Assembly (NCBI RefSeq): GCF_005116505.1
Contig: NZ_SWBR01000001.1
Location: 682,001-746,000 of the forward strand
Length of the DNA stretch: 64,000 bases
Direction of reading: 5' to 3'
Source of the DNA: Pedobacter polaris
GTDB lineage: Bacteria > Bacteroidota > Bacteroidia > Sphingobacteriales > Sphingobacteriaceae
A model generated the notes under the pieces. That model was not told the DNA's origin. It did no database searches and was given only the letters and a program-made list of their open reading frames with translations. Shown here in pieces: positions 33,119 through 42,435 of the stretch. The translations under genes and the position numbers were made by a program. Position 1 is the first letter of the stretch; the number at the start of each line of letters is the position of its first letter.

Positions 33119-34616
33119 AAGTTACGTTTGAGATTTCAACATTACCTGCGTTAGTTGCCTTTTTTGCAGCTTTCTTAAATTCCATTGGTTGGCGTATAAT
33201 TTCATCAGTACCATGCTCTTTTGAGGTTTCAATAATGATGGTATATTTTCCTTGTGGAACATATTCTCCTTTGTCATTTTTACCATCCCATTTAATAGTA
33301 TATTTCCCTGGAGAACGAGTTGCGCCGGTTACAGAAGCATAATTATTTTTATCGGCTTTAAAGCTATCTCCATTAATTCTGTACCAGTTTTTCAAATCAG
33401 GAATCCATTTCGTTTTATTATACCATAACGCTAAATTTCTAACGGCAACTTTATTTTCATCTTCTACCCAAATCGCAGCGAATGGGCGATGGCCATTGCC
33501 TGCAATTGCATTGAATTCGAAATTTATAGCCAATTCAAATTTAGGATCCCATGGCTTTCCTGCCCCAGATACTACAGGTTGAGTGGTTGATTTATTTTCA
33601 GTAACTGATTTATCTACCAAAGAACCCCAATTACTGCTCTCTATTCTTTTACCATCTTTAGTAATAATCAAATATGCTGCGCCTTCAATAGTGACCGCTA
33701 ATGCTTTACTTTCTGCCAAAGACAATACGTTAAAAGCTGTTGCCAACGCCCCTGCATCAGTTGCATTTTTTGCAACAACGGTTGCGCTAATTACACCTTC
33801 AACGGGCTTTCCGGTACGTGGATCTACAATATGAGAATACCAATTTTTGCCAATTTGTTCACCTCTTCTGTAATTACCACTTGTTGCTACCGCTTTATTG
33901 CTCACTAATAAATGAGCTAAAGGTGCATCATTTTCAGCGTTAGCCAAAGGGTTGGTAACATTAACAGCATCTGTAACATCGCCCTTAATTACTAAATCTC
34001 CACCAATGTTAACTACCACTGCATTTACCTTTGATGAAGCCAAAGCCGCATCACACGCTAAATTAATGATATAGCTTTTTGCAAAGGTATTCATCACTAA
34101 AGGTGCATTTGTTAAACGAGTAGCTGTAGAATTAGCTACATTTAGCTGATAGTGTATTTGTTGCATGGTAGCAACTGCGGCATTAATTTCTACCGTAGTT
34201 GGTAATTGTTGTTTTGCTGCTGCATCTTTCCATAACTTACCGGCAACCGCTGCGGATGCATCTAAAGCTCCATTAGTACGGCTTTTCCATTGTGCAAAAA
34301 GATTTAGCATATCGTATAACTCTTTAGAGACTTTAACCGGTTTGTTCAAGTCTTGCTTCATCCATTTGTTAAACTCACTATTGTGATCATAAGCACTAAA
34401 TATTGATGAAAGCCTATCTATTTCTGCCAATGCCGCAACTTCTGCCTTTTCTGCCTCAGCTTCTGATGTACTTGTAAATTTAAATTCTAATGATGTTCCT
34501 AATATATTTTCGTAATGAGATACATACAAACGTTGATTGGCATTTTTTGGAGTTTCTGTTTTTGGAGTAACCCCAATTAACAAAAAAGCCGCAACTACGG
34601 AGGCTATTACTTTCAT
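33099..34616 (-). CDS. apbE: FAD:protein FMN transferase (ApbE) fused to DUF2271
   Basis: 505 aa, exported (signal peptide about residues 1-18). Residues about 25-340 are the ApbE/flavin transferase domain, which attaches FMN to Thr in periplasmic targets. Visible blocks are VVNIGGDLVIKG, WYSHIVDPRTGKP and ATAFNVLS. Residues about 350-500 form a DUF2271 domain (RPFAAIWVED ... WYRINGDSF ... TIIIETSKEHG). The two-domain form seems to be a Bacteroidota arrangement. The PepSY gene follows with a 20-bp overlap. No obvious flavinylated target (SGAT-type FMN-binding domain) is nearby. Confidence 0.88.
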   Translation of the reverse strand: MKVIASVVAAFLLIGVTPKTETPKNANQRLYVSHYENILGTSLEFKFTSTSEAEAEKAEVAALAEIDRLSSIFSAYDHNSEFNKWMKQDLNKPVKVSKELYDMLNLFAQWKSRTNGALDASAAVAGKLWKDAAAKQQLPTTVEINAAVATMQQIHYQLNVANSTATRLTNAPLVMNTFAKSYIINLACDAALASSKVNAVVVNIGGDLVIKGDVTDAVNVTNPLANAENDAPLAHLLVSNKAVATSGNYRRGEQIGKNWYSHIVDPRTGKPVEGVISATVVAKNATDAGALATAFNVLSLAESKALAVTIEGAAYLIITKDGKRIESSNWGSLVDKSVTENKSTTQPVVSGAGKPWDPKFELAINFEFNAIAGNGHRPFAAIWVEDENKVAVRNLALWYNKTKWIPDLKNWYRINGDSFKADKNNYASVTGATRSPGKYTIKWDGKNDKGEYVPQGKYTIIIETSKEHGTDEIIRQPMEFKKAAKKATNAGNVEISNVTFDFRKK

Positions 34617-35130
34617 ATTATTATTAAGTTTAATTCTAAATAGAGTGCAAATGTAAAACTTGAAATTGAATTTCTGTCTTTTGTGACTATTTTTTTTATC
34701 AAAAGGTTTAAAGATGCTGTTGTCTATTTATAATCCCACCTATATTTTGCGAATGCAATTACCTCATCAAAAGAGTCATAAATCAATTTATTAAGGCTGT
34801 ACAGGTTTAACAAAACTGGTTTTCTTTTCTGAAATCAAATGGGGTGCTATTTTAATTACTTTGAGGGTTGTGGTATTCATAATCTTTACTCCTTAAGAGG
34901 GAACTAAATAGTTACAATCCCTTAGAACTTGCTTTCCCCTAATTTTTTGAGGTCTGTTGGTCGAAATATTACAGGCGTTCGTCGAGAGTTACACGATGTA
35001 GGTATAATACGGCCATTTGCGCTGCAACCTTTTTCCCTTAGTGTCGTCTTATATACGAAACCAGCCTGAAAGAGGGCGGTGGCAAAAAAGAAAATAATTT
35101 ATAAAACAAAGATTTTAAAAAAATAAAAAT
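34617..35130. other. 514-bp gap upstream of the head-GIN gene
   Basis: AT-rich and without a full-length gene. It contains the divergent promoters of apbE and of the head-GIN gene, a possible frameshifted small minus-strand ORF (34724-34880), and an imperfect hairpin near 34893-34924 (TAAGAGGGA...TCCCTTA). The last 150 bp before 35131 are unusually GC-mixed for an intergenic region and may be a long 5' leader. No riboswitch class was recognised. Confidence 0.4.
34724..34880 (-). pseudogene. Possible frameshifted small ORF
   Basis: On the minus strand a 29-codon ORF runs from ATG (complement of 34878-34880) to TAA (complement of 34791-34793), with product start MNTTTLKVIKIAPHLISEKK. A second frame continues to a stop at 34724-34726, ending DEVIAFAKYRWDYK. 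A one-base shift near 34800-34815 would join them into about 52 residues. This may be chance; the family is not recognised. Confidence 0.2.
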
Positions 35131-35760
35131 ATGAAAACTTCTATCAAATCATTAATCGCATTAGCAGTAACAGGCTTAGTATTAACAACAGCAACAATAA
35201 ATGTAAAAGCAGAAGATAACACACAAGTAACTGTATTATCTGAAGTTAAGAAAGTAAATAAAATCAATGTATGTGGAAACGTTGAATTGATTTTGGTTCA
35301 AAGTGCAGATGAGAGCGTTAAAGTATATGACAACTACTTCTCTAAAAATGCATTGGTACAACAAAAAAATGGAGAATTGCGTATCAGTTCTTTCAATAAA
35401 GAAACTCTAACTGTTGTTGTATATGTAACCAGTTTAACTGAGATCACAGCATCTAACAATGCAAGCGTTAGAACTTCTGGAAAATTTAACACTTTAGACT
35501 TAGCTGTTAATTTGAATGATAACGCAACTGCAAAATTAAATACAAATACCATCAGTTTATCTACCAATGTTGGTGGCCAAGCAAACTTAACTCTATCTGG
35601 TTCTACTACCGCTTATGATGCGGTTTTAGGAAGTGTTGCCAAAGTTAATATGGAACAATTTGTTGCAGAAACCACAAATATTAAATCGCAGAATGCTGCA
35701 ATTGCAACTGTAATTGCGCCGGTAACTTTGCCAACTTCTGATGATTTAGTTAACCTTTAA
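35131..35760 (+). CDS. Exported head-GIN domain protein (DUF2807)
   Basis: 209 aa with a Sec signal (residues 1-28, NVKAED). The mature part is a repetitive beta-helix-like DUF2807 (putative auto-transporter adhesin head GIN) domain. It begins with the usual FxxINVxGNVELxLVQ-type block (NKINVCGNVELILVQS) and has alternating Asn/Thr-rich turns. Such proteins are abundant in Bacteroidota and their role is unknown; adhesion or envelope scaffolding has been suggested. The gene ends in a clear terminator. Confidence 0.87.
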   Translation: MKTSIKSLIALAVTGLVLTTATINVKAEDNTQVTVLSEVKKVNKINVCGNVELILVQSADESVKVYDNYFSKNALVQQKNGELRISSFNKETLTVVVYVTSLTEITASNNASVRTSGKFNTLDLAVNLNDNATAKLNTNTISLSTNVGGQANLTLSGSTTAYDAVLGSVAKVNMEQFVAETTNIKSQNAAIATVIAPVTLPTSDDLVNL

Positions 35761-35810
35761 AATTCATAATCCATCATAAATTTAGTTTAGTTTTTAGTTT
35801 AGTTAAAAAA

Positions 35811-35838
35811 ATGCAGATGGATGTCTGCATTTTTTTTT
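35811..35838 (+). terminator. Terminator after the head-GIN gene
   Basis: ATGCAGA (35811-35817) pairs with TCTGCAT (35824-35830), extended by A/T pairs on both sides and followed by eight T. It is preceded by a TTTAGTTTAGTTTTTAGTTTAG tract (35781-35802) like the one before the hairpin at 3902-3927. Confidence 0.85.
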
Positions 35839-35999
35839 GCGTTTATATTTTAGATAGCCTTCCCAACCACAGATTCGCACAGATAACAGAATTTTGCTCC
35901 ATTTCTAAATTTATTCTCGTTATAAACAAGTCAAGTTATGCAGCTGTATTAGTTTAAATTGTAATCTTTAATTATTTTGCAATAAACTAATCCTAGCTT

Positions 36000-36674
36000 A
36001 TGAAGTTTGCACATTCAATTAAACAGAAAACAAAGGTTGCTGTATTGCTTTTCTGCATTATGGCTTGTACCATTTTGATCAGGGTTTTAGAGGACCAAAG
36101 CATTAAAAACATGGGTAAAGCGTTTACCTCTTTGTATAACGATAGGCTAATTCCAGCAACAGATTTATTCTACATTTCAGAAGGAATATATGCGAAAAGG
36201 TTTCTAATCGACAATCATCTTAATACCAATAGCACTGATAATAGTTTAAATCAAAGGCTTGCTGGTCATGATGCGAACATTGATTTGTTATTGAAAAAAT
36301 ATGAACAAACTTTTTTGGTAAAGCCTGAAAAAAACCATTTGAATGTGCTGAAAAATAAGTTATTAGAAAACAGGACGATTGAAAAAACAATCTTAAATAT
36401 CCCACCAGATGCAACTGCAGAAACCAAGCTTGCTTTTAACAAGATGGCTAGCAAATCTTATCAGGAAATTTTTGAAAACCTGACAGCCCTAACTAAAATT
36501 CAGACTAAAGTTGGAGAAGAGCTGATCAAAGAATCAAAAAGTATTATTGCTGGCAGTAATTTATACTCTAATATTCAACTTGTTTTAGCAGTAGTGATTG
36601 GTATTTTAATCGTATCAATCATGTTTACTTCTAATGTGATTAAAATAAAACAAGAGAATTTTAACTTGAATTAG
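36000..36674 (+). CDS. Orphan 4-helix-bundle (4HB_MCP-like) sensor membrane protein
   Basis: 224 aa. A membrane segment at about residues 12-30, a helical periplasmic part of about 150 residues typical of the 4HB_MCP ligand-binding module (YNDRLIPATDLFYISEGIYAKRF), and a second membrane segment at about 190-210. It stops 10 residues into the cytoplasm. No HAMP, kinase, MCP or cyclase output domain follows, and the frame ends with a clean TAG, so it is not an obvious truncation by frameshift. It may pair with another membrane protein. No partner gene is adjacent. Confidence 0.75.
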   Translation: MKFAHSIKQKTKVAVLLFCIMACTILIRVLEDQSIKNMGKAFTSLYNDRLIPATDLFYISEGIYAKRFLIDNHLNTNSTDNSLNQRLAGHDANIDLLLKKYEQTFLVKPEKNHLNVLKNKLLENRTIEKTILNIPPDATAETKLAFNKMASKSYQEIFENLTALTKIQTKVGEELIKESKSIIAGSNLYSNIQLVLAVVIGILIVSIMFTSNVIKIKQENFNLN

Positions 36675-36758
36675 ATTTAGGAAACAACAATAAGCAATCT
36701 TTAGGTAAATCTTTAGCTCCTAATTTTTCCCTCCTTCCCATACCAAAATTTTAATCCT

Positions 36759-36766
36759 TACTTTTG
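36759..36766 (+). promoter_or_regulatory. -7 box for the ABC-F gene
   Basis: TACTTTTG matches the Bacteroidota -7 element TAnnTTTG exactly. The transcript would start near 36773, about 30 nt before the TTG start at 36804. The -33 box is not clear. Confidence 0.45.
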
Positions 36767-36803
36767 CAGTAATTTCTTATTAGATAAATCGTTAAAAAAT
36801 ACT

Positions 36804-38669
36804 TTGAGTACACTAATTGCAGCCGAAGGCTTAGGCCATGGATACCATGATGAATGGCTTTTCAAAAATTTAACACTGGGCATTAATCCTGGTCAACGTG
36901 TAGCGTTGGTAGGTATAAATGGAGCCGGTAAAAGCACCCTTTTAAAATTACTTGCCGAGCGCTTTTCTCCTCTAGAGGGAAAAATTGTTAAAAATAAAGC
37001 CGTTAAAATTGGCTTTTTAGATCAAGAACCATCTTTTCCTGATGGCTATTCTATTAGTGATTTCATTTTTTCACTAGAGAATAAACAGCAACAGTTGATC
37101 AAGGAATATGAAGAATTGATTGAAGACCCTAATCCAGATGAAAAAACATTGAACCGCTTGTATGAAGAATTAAGCGAACACAATGCATGGGAATATGAGC
37201 ATGAAATCAAAACGATTTTGAGCCGTATGGGTATTAATCATCTACAACAAAAAATAGATACACTTTCTGGCGGACAGAAAAAACGTTTGGCTTTGGCCAA
37301 GTTATTAATTGAAGATCCAGAGATTTATGTGCTAGATGAGCCTACCAACCATTTGGATATTGATACCATTGAATGGTTAGAAAAATTATTGACTTCTGGT
37401 AATAAGACCATTCTTTTAGTTACTCACGATAGGTATTTTTTAGACAATGTTTGTAATACCATAGTAGAGTTAGATAGAGGAAAAATTTATAACTACAATG
37501 GAAATTATGCATTCTTTCTAGAAAAGAAAAGTGAAAGAGAGGCTTCTGATGAGAGCACTTTTCAGAAGAATAAAAACCTATTGAAGAAAGAATTAGAGTG
37601 GATGAGGCGTATGCCAGCTGCCCGTACAGTAAAATCTCAGTCTAGGGTAAATGCATTTTATAATTTAGAAGATAAAACTAAGCAACGTTCTGACAATCAA
37701 AAAGTTACATTGAATGTGAAGATGGCTCGCCAAGGAAATAAAATTCTTGAGTTAAATCATATTGGACAGACTTTTGATGATAAAAAAATCATTAATGACT
37801 TTACATACGTGTTTAAAAGAGGAGATAGAATTGGTTTAGCGGGTAAAAACGGAACCGGTAAATCAACTTTGTTAAATATCATAACTGGTTTTTTAAAACC
37901 AGAGAAAGGAAATGTAGATGTTGGAGATACTACTGTGTATGGATATTACAAACAAGGCGGCTTGGCTTTTGACCCAAAAGAAAGGGTAATTGATATTGTT
38001 AAATCTGATGCAGAATATATTAAGATGGCAGATGGGCAAACAATTTCTGCATCTGCACTATTAACTTTATTTCTCTTCCCTCCTAAGAAGCAACACGGAA
38101 TGGTAGAGAAATTAAGTGGTGGAGAGAAAAAACGCTTACACTTAATGAAGGTGTTAATGCAAAACCCAAACTTCTTAATACTGGATGAGCCGACCAATGA
38201 TTTAGATATTGACACTCTAAATGTGTTGGAAGAATTTTTAGAGAATTTCCCCGGCGTATTAATCCTTGTTTCTCACGACAGGTATTTACTTGATAAGATG
38301 AGTGAGCAATTATTTATTATGGAAGGCAATGGTGGCGTAAGCATTTACAATGGAAACTATTCTGAATATCGCATTAGTTTAGACAATGGCAAAGATAATC
38401 CCGCTCCTAAAAAAACAGTAATTGAAGAGGATAAAAATAATACTGTTCCTAAAAAATTATCCTTTAAAGAGCAAAAAGAATTAGACGAAATAGAAGAAAC
38501 TGTTGCAGAAAAGGAAAACGAGATAGAAGATTTAACTAAGTTGTTAAATGCAATAGACGCTACTGATTATGTTAGAATACAAGAAGCTTCAGAGGGAATA
38601 GCAAAATTAAATAAAGAATTAGAAAGCATAATGGAGCGCTGGGTTGAACTTTCTGACAAAACAAACTAG
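36804..38669 (+). CDS. ABC-F family ATPase (Uup/EttA-like translation factor)
   Basis: 621 aa, two ABC domains in one soluble chain: first Walker A GINGAGKST, signature LSGGQKKR, Walker B YVLDEPTNHLD; second GKNGTGKST, LSGGEKKR, LILDEPTNDLD. A charged C-terminal coiled coil (about 545-620) resembles the Uup C-terminal domain. ABC-F proteins act on ribosomes; Uup-like members also bind branched DNA. The start is TTG at 36804: no in-frame ATG lies near, and the following residues (STLIAAEGLGHGYHDEWLF) match the family N-terminus. Confidence 0.92.
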   Translation: MSTLIAAEGLGHGYHDEWLFKNLTLGINPGQRVALVGINGAGKSTLLKLLAERFSPLEGKIVKNKAVKIGFLDQEPSFPDGYSISDFIFSLENKQQQLIKEYEELIEDPNPDEKTLNRLYEELSEHNAWEYEHEIKTILSRMGINHLQQKIDTLSGGQKKRLALAKLLIEDPEIYVLDEPTNHLDIDTIEWLEKLLTSGNKTILLVTHDRYFLDNVCNTIVELDRGKIYNYNGNYAFFLEKKSEREASDESTFQKNKNLLKKELEWMRRMPAARTVKSQSRVNAFYNLEDKTKQRSDNQKVTLNVKMARQGNKILELNHIGQTFDDKKIINDFTYVFKRGDRIGLAGKNGTGKSTLLNIITGFLKPEKGNVDVGDTTVYGYYKQGGLAFDPKERVIDIVKSDAEYIKMADGQTISASALLTLFLFPPKKQHGMVEKLSGGEKKRLHLMKVLMQNPNFLILDEPTNDLDIDTLNVLEEFLENFPGVLILVSHDRYLLDKMSEQLFIMEGNGGVSIYNGNYSEYRISLDNGKDNPAPKKTVIEEDKNNTVPKKLSFKEQKELDEIEETVAEKENEIEDLTKLLNAIDATDYVRIQEASEGIAKLNKELESIMERWVELSDKTN

Positions 38670-38725
38670 CGCATTAGTTATTAGTTCGTGGCACAATAGC
38701 CAAATCAAATTGTATAAAAAGTAAA

Positions 38726-38741
38726 AGTTTCACGTGAAACA
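38726..38741. promoter_or_regulatory. parS-like ParB-binding site 1
   Basis: AGTTTCACGTGAAACA, with the perfect 14-bp palindrome GTTTCACGTGAAAC at 38727-38740. It differs from the well-known parS consensus TGTTNCACGTGAAACA only at the first base. It lies just upstream of the mnmG promoter. Confidence 0.8.
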
Positions 38742-38744
38742 AGA

Positions 38745-38774
38745 TTTGATCTCGGTGAGATTTCATTAACTTTA
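38745..38774 (+). promoter_or_regulatory. mnmG promoter between two parS-like sites
   Basis: TTTG (38745-38748), then 18 bp, then TAACTTTA (38767-38774), a near match to TTTG-N19-TAnnTTTG. The start would be near 38781, inside parS-like site 2. A small palindrome, ATCTC-GGT-GAGAT, lies in the spacer (38749-38761). Confidence 0.5.
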
Positions 38775-38777
38775 TCT

Positions 38778-38793
38778 TGTTCCACGTGAAACA
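38778..38793. promoter_or_regulatory. parS-like ParB-binding site 2
   Basis: TGTTCCACGTGAAACA matches the established bacterial parS sequence at every position. It lies 52 bp centre-to-centre from site 1, about five helical turns, and ends 11 bp before the mnmG ATG. Confidence 0.85.
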
Positions 38794-38804
38794 AAAATAT
38801 AAAC

Positions 38805-40667
38805 ATGTTTAAAGAATACGATGTTATTGTTGTAGGCGCAGGACACGCCGGCTGCGAAGCCGCAGCTGCAGCCGCAAACCTTGGTTCTTCTGTGTTATTA
38901 GTTACCATGAACATGGAGACTATTGCGCAGATGAGTTGTAACCCTGCTATGGGTGGTGTTGCCAAGGGACAAATTGTGAGAGAGATTGATGCTATGGGCG
39001 GCTATTCTGGAGTTATCGCTGATAAAACGACACTCCAATTTAGAATGTTAAATAAGTCTAAAGGCCCTGCCATGTGGAGCCCAAGAGCTCAAAATGACAG
39101 AAAACGTTTTGCTGAAGAGTGGAGATTAGCATTAGAAAGAACGCCGAATGTTGATTTTTGGCAAGAGATGGTTGGTAGTTTGATCATTAAAAACAACACG
39201 GTTATAGGTGTAAAAACAGCACTTGGTGTAGAGATCATGGGTAAGGCCGTTGTACTTACAAATGGCACTTTCTTAAATGGAATTATCCATATTGGAGAAA
39301 AGAAATTTGGTGGCGGCAGAACTGGAGAAAAATCAGCAACTGGTTTAACAGAACAATTAACCGAATTAGGTTTTGAAGCAGGCAGAATGAAAACTGGAAC
39401 TCCTCCCCGAGTTGATGGTCGATCATTAAATTATAGTTTAATGGAAGAGCAATGGGGAGATGAAAATCCTGGCCGCTTTTCTTATACAAACGTAGAAAGA
39501 CCAACAGGCCAAAGGTGCTGTTGGATTACTTATACCAATTCTAATGTTCATGAAACTTTAAAAGAAGGCTTCGAGAAATCCCCTATGTTCACGGGTCGGA
39601 TTAAGGGGTTAGGTCCTCGGTACTGTCCATCTATTGAAGATAAAATTAATCGTTTTGCAGAAAGAGAAAGACACCAAATATTTGTAGAACCTGAAGGCTG
39701 GAATACCTGTGAAATTTATGTTAATGGTTTCTCCACTTCCTTACCAGAAGATGTCCAATACAAAGCCCTAACACAAATTCCTGGATTTGAAAATGCGAAG
39801 ATGTTTAGGCCTGGTTATGCGATTGAATATGATTACTTTCCACCTACACAATTAGGATTAACGCTAGAAACTAAATTAATCAGTAATTTGTTCTTTGCGG
39901 GGCAAATTAATGGCACTACAGGCTATGAAGAAGCTGCTAGTCAGGGATTTATAGCAGGAATAAACGCACATCAGAAAGTAAAAGATCAACATGAACTGAT
40001 CATGAAGCGCTCAGAATCATATATAGGCGTTTTAATAGATGATCTAGTAACTAAAGGTACTGAAGAGCCTTATAGAATGTTTACCTCTAGGGCAGAGCAC
40101 CGTTTATTGCTTAGACAAGATAATGCAGATATTAGACTCTCTCCTATTGCTCATAAATTAGGTTTAATTAATGACGAGCGTTTAGCCATTGTAAATAAGA
40201 AAATAGAAAATTCTGATGCAATCGTTGCTTTCACCAGAAAACAAGGAATTGAGATGGGCGAAGCTAATGAGTTATTAGAAAGCTTAGGAACAGCTGCTCT
40301 TACACAAAATGTAAAATTATTTAATATTCTAAGCCGTCCACAAGTTGGTATTGACGATATTAGAAAAGTTAGCAAAACATTTGACGACCTTTTAAATACC
40401 TTTGATACTGAAACTGTAGAGCAGGCAGAAATTAAAATTAAATACGAAAGCTATTTCGAGAAAGAAAATGAGATTGTAAACAAAATGCAGAAAATGGAGG
40501 ACAAGTCTATCAATCCAGAATTCGATTATAACAAACTCCTTTCGCTTTCAAAAGAGGCTCGCGAAAAACTATTGAAAATTAAACCAAGAACTTTAGGCCA
40601 AGCTTCAAGAATATCTGGAGTTTCACCTTCCGATATCTCTGTTTTAATGGTTCATATTACTAAATAA
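38805..40667 (+). CDS. mnmG: tRNA uridine-5-carboxymethylaminomethyl modification enzyme MnmG (GidA)
   Basis: 620 aa. FAD- and NADH-dependent enzyme that, with GTPase MnmE, modifies U34 of certain tRNAs using methylene-THF. The dinucleotide-binding motif [10 protein letters not shown] is at residues 11-20, followed by the family blocks [32 protein letters not shown] and [16 protein letters not shown]. The C-terminal helical domain ends ...[15 protein letters not shown]. Full standard length. Its promoter region carries two parS-like sites. Confidence 0.97.
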   Translation: MFKEYDVIVVGAGHAGCEAAAAAANLGSSVLLVTMNMETIAQMSCNPAMGGVAKGQIVREIDAMGGYSGVIADKTTLQFRMLNKSKGPAMWSPRAQNDRKRFAEEWRLALERTPNVDFWQEMVGSLIIKNNTVIGVKTALGVEIMGKAVVLTNGTFLNGIIHIGEKKFGGGRTGEKSATGLTEQLTELGFEAGRMKTGTPPRVDGRSLNYSLMEEQWGDENPGRFSYTNVERPTGQRCCWITYTNSNVHETLKEGFEKSPMFTGRIKGLGPRYCPSIEDKINRFAERERHQIFVEPEGWNTCEIYVNGFSTSLPEDVQYKALTQIPGFENAKMFRPGYAIEYDYFPPTQLGLTLETKLISNLFFAGQINGTTGYEEAASQGFIAGINAHQKVKDQHELIMKRSESYIGVLIDDLVTKGTEEPYRMFTSRAEHRLLLRQDNADIRLSPIAHKLGLINDERLAIVNKKIENSDAIVAFTRKQGIEMGEANELLESLGTAALTQNVKLFNILSRPQVGIDDIRKVSKTFDDLLNTFDTETVEQAEIKIKYESYFEKENEIVNKMQKMEDKSINPEFDYNKLLSLSKEAREKLLKIKPRTLGQASRISGVSPSDISVLMVHITK

Positions 40668-40800
40668 CACGTAAACTGTTGATTATCAATTGATTAATAT
40701 TAACAAATTGACGGCTTAATTTTAGACGATTTAAGGCGTTTTTTCGTTTTCTTAATGTTATTCATTAAAAACAATATAAAACTAAATATAGCTCATCTAA

Positions 40801-42435
40801 ATGTCGAAAAACAACAGGCTAGTTAACAAGCAGTATTTTTATTATCTAATTTTAATCGTTGGGTTAATTTACGGGTGTGCGAGCATCCAAATGCCTCAAG
40901 GTGGACCAAAAGATAGCCTCCCCCCCAAGGTTTTAAAAATGGAACCAAAAAATTTGTCGACAAATTTTTCAGCTAAAAAAATTGTTATCGATTTTGATGA
41001 GTACATCAAATTAGACAATGAGTTTAAAGAATTCTCTATTTCTCCAGAAATGGAAAAGCCACCTATACTAAAAGGTAGCAACACCAAAAAATTAGAAATT
41101 ACACTACAAGATACGCTAGAAAAAAATACAACCTATACTTTAAACTTTGGAAAAGCGATAGCCGACATCAACGAAAGTAATGCCATTAAAAATTTTACTT
41201 ACGTTTTCTCTACAGGCCCTACTTTAGATTCCTTAAGCATTAGTGGTACTATTAAAAATGCATTAACAGGAGCACCTGAAATTGAAACCGTTGTTTTTAT
41301 TTTACCGCTTGCTAGAGATACTATTTTGGGAAAAAAGAAACCTTCCATTTATACAACTACCGATAGTAGCGGAAATTACAAATTGAACAATCTTAAAAAA
41401 GAGACCTACAAAATTTATGCACTAAAAGAAAAAGGTGGTGATAAAATTTATCAGCAAAATTTCGATGAGATCGGTTTTATCAAAGAACCTTTAGTGTTGA
41501 CAAAAAATATGGATAGTGTGAACCTAAAAGTATTTAAAGAGTTAGCCAAGGATTTTAGAATTGTAGATAGAAAACTAAACAGTGATGGAAGTATTACGAT
41601 GGACTTTAACCAAAAATTACGTCGCCCAGAGCTTACCATTATAGATCCAGTAGCAGTTGATGTAGGTAAAATTGTTCGCTTTAATAAAAACAATGACTCG
41701 GTTAAATTTTGGCTAAAAGATTTATCTTTTGATTCAGTAAAAGTAGCTGTTAAAGATGAAGGCAAAGCTCTGGATACCGTTAAATTTACAAGAGGCAAAA
41801 AAGATGTTTATACAAGAAATGTGCAAGCTGGAGATAATTTAGAAGGCTCGGCATTAAACCCTTTTAAAGATTTAAAATTATACTTCAACTTCCCTATTGA
41901 AAATATAGATTTAACTAAAATAACTTTGCTTGAAGATTCTATTCCACGAAAAGGATTTATATTAACCAAAGACAGTACAGATTTACTAGTTTATACTTTT
42001 AAGTATCCTTGGAAAAAGAAAGAACAATATATCCTTAAAATTGGCGATGGTGCTGTAACCGGTCTTTTCAATTCAAAAAACAAAGAGATTACAAAAAACT
42101 TTTTACTTGCCGAAGCAGATATTTATAGCACCCTTTATATTAACGTAACTGTGCCTGATACCAGCAAAAATTATATTTTAGAATTGGTAAACGAAAAGAA
42201 GGAAGTAGTGATGGGAAGTGAAAGAATTTTAAAAAGTGGACCTGTTATTTTCCCTAACTATAGGTCAGGTATATATTATGCACGTATTGTTTATGATGAA
42301 AACAAAAATGGCATTTGGGATACCGGAAATGTAGCCAAGGGAATTCAACCAGAAAAGATTTGGTACGAACCAAAAGAGTTTTCTATTAGAGCAAATTTTG
42401 AAAGAAGAGAGAAAATAGATATTCCTAACCCTTAA
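40801..42435 (+). CDS. Lipoprotein with Ig-like (Big_5) domain
   Basis: 544 aa. A signal and lipobox end at Cys26 (LIYGC). The first part has the typical Bacteroidota start PQGGPKDSLPPKV and a Big_5 Ig-like domain (about 35-140). A carboxypeptidase-regulatory-like beta domain follows (SISGTIKNALTGAPE ... TDSSGNYKLNNL, about 145-235), then further beta-rich sequence. Probably outer-membrane anchored; the role is unknown. The last codons and the stop (AACCCTTAA) come from a CCCCTAAA-type intergenic repeat. Confidence 0.87.
   Translation: MSKNNRLVNKQYFYYLILIVGLIYGCASIQMPQGGPKDSLPPKVLKMEPKNLSTNFSAKKIVIDFDEYIKLDNEFKEFSISPEMEKPPILKGSNTKKLEITLQDTLEKNTTYTLNFGKAIADINESNAIKNFTYVFSTGPTLDSLSISGTIKNALTGAPEIETVVFILPLARDTILGKKKPSIYTTTDSSGNYKLNNLKKETYKIYALKEKGGDKIYQQNFDEIGFIKEPLVLTKNMDSVNLKVFKELAKDFRIVDRKLNSDGSITMDFNQKLRRPELTIIDPVAVDVGKIVRFNKNNDSVKFWLKDLSFDSVKVAVKDEGKALDTVKFTRGKKDVYTRNVQAGDNLEGSALNPFKDLKLYFNFPIENIDLTKITLLEDSIPRKGFILTKDSTDLLVYTFKYPWKKKEQYILKIGDGAVTGLFNSKNKEITKNFLLAEADIYSTLYINVTVPDTSKNYILELVNEKKEVVMGSERILKSGPVIFPNYRSGIYYARIVYDENKNGIWDTGNVAKGIQPEKIWYEPKEFSIRANFERREKIDIPNP

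Noticed and set aside
34617..35130. Riboswitch upstream of the head-GIN gene
   Set aside because: No conserved aptamer blocks of a known class could be recognised in either strand.
38700..38805. Chromosome origin next to mnmG
   Set aside because: Two parS-like sites are present, but I found no cluster of DnaA boxes (TTATCCACA) and no dnaA, dnaN or parAB in the window.
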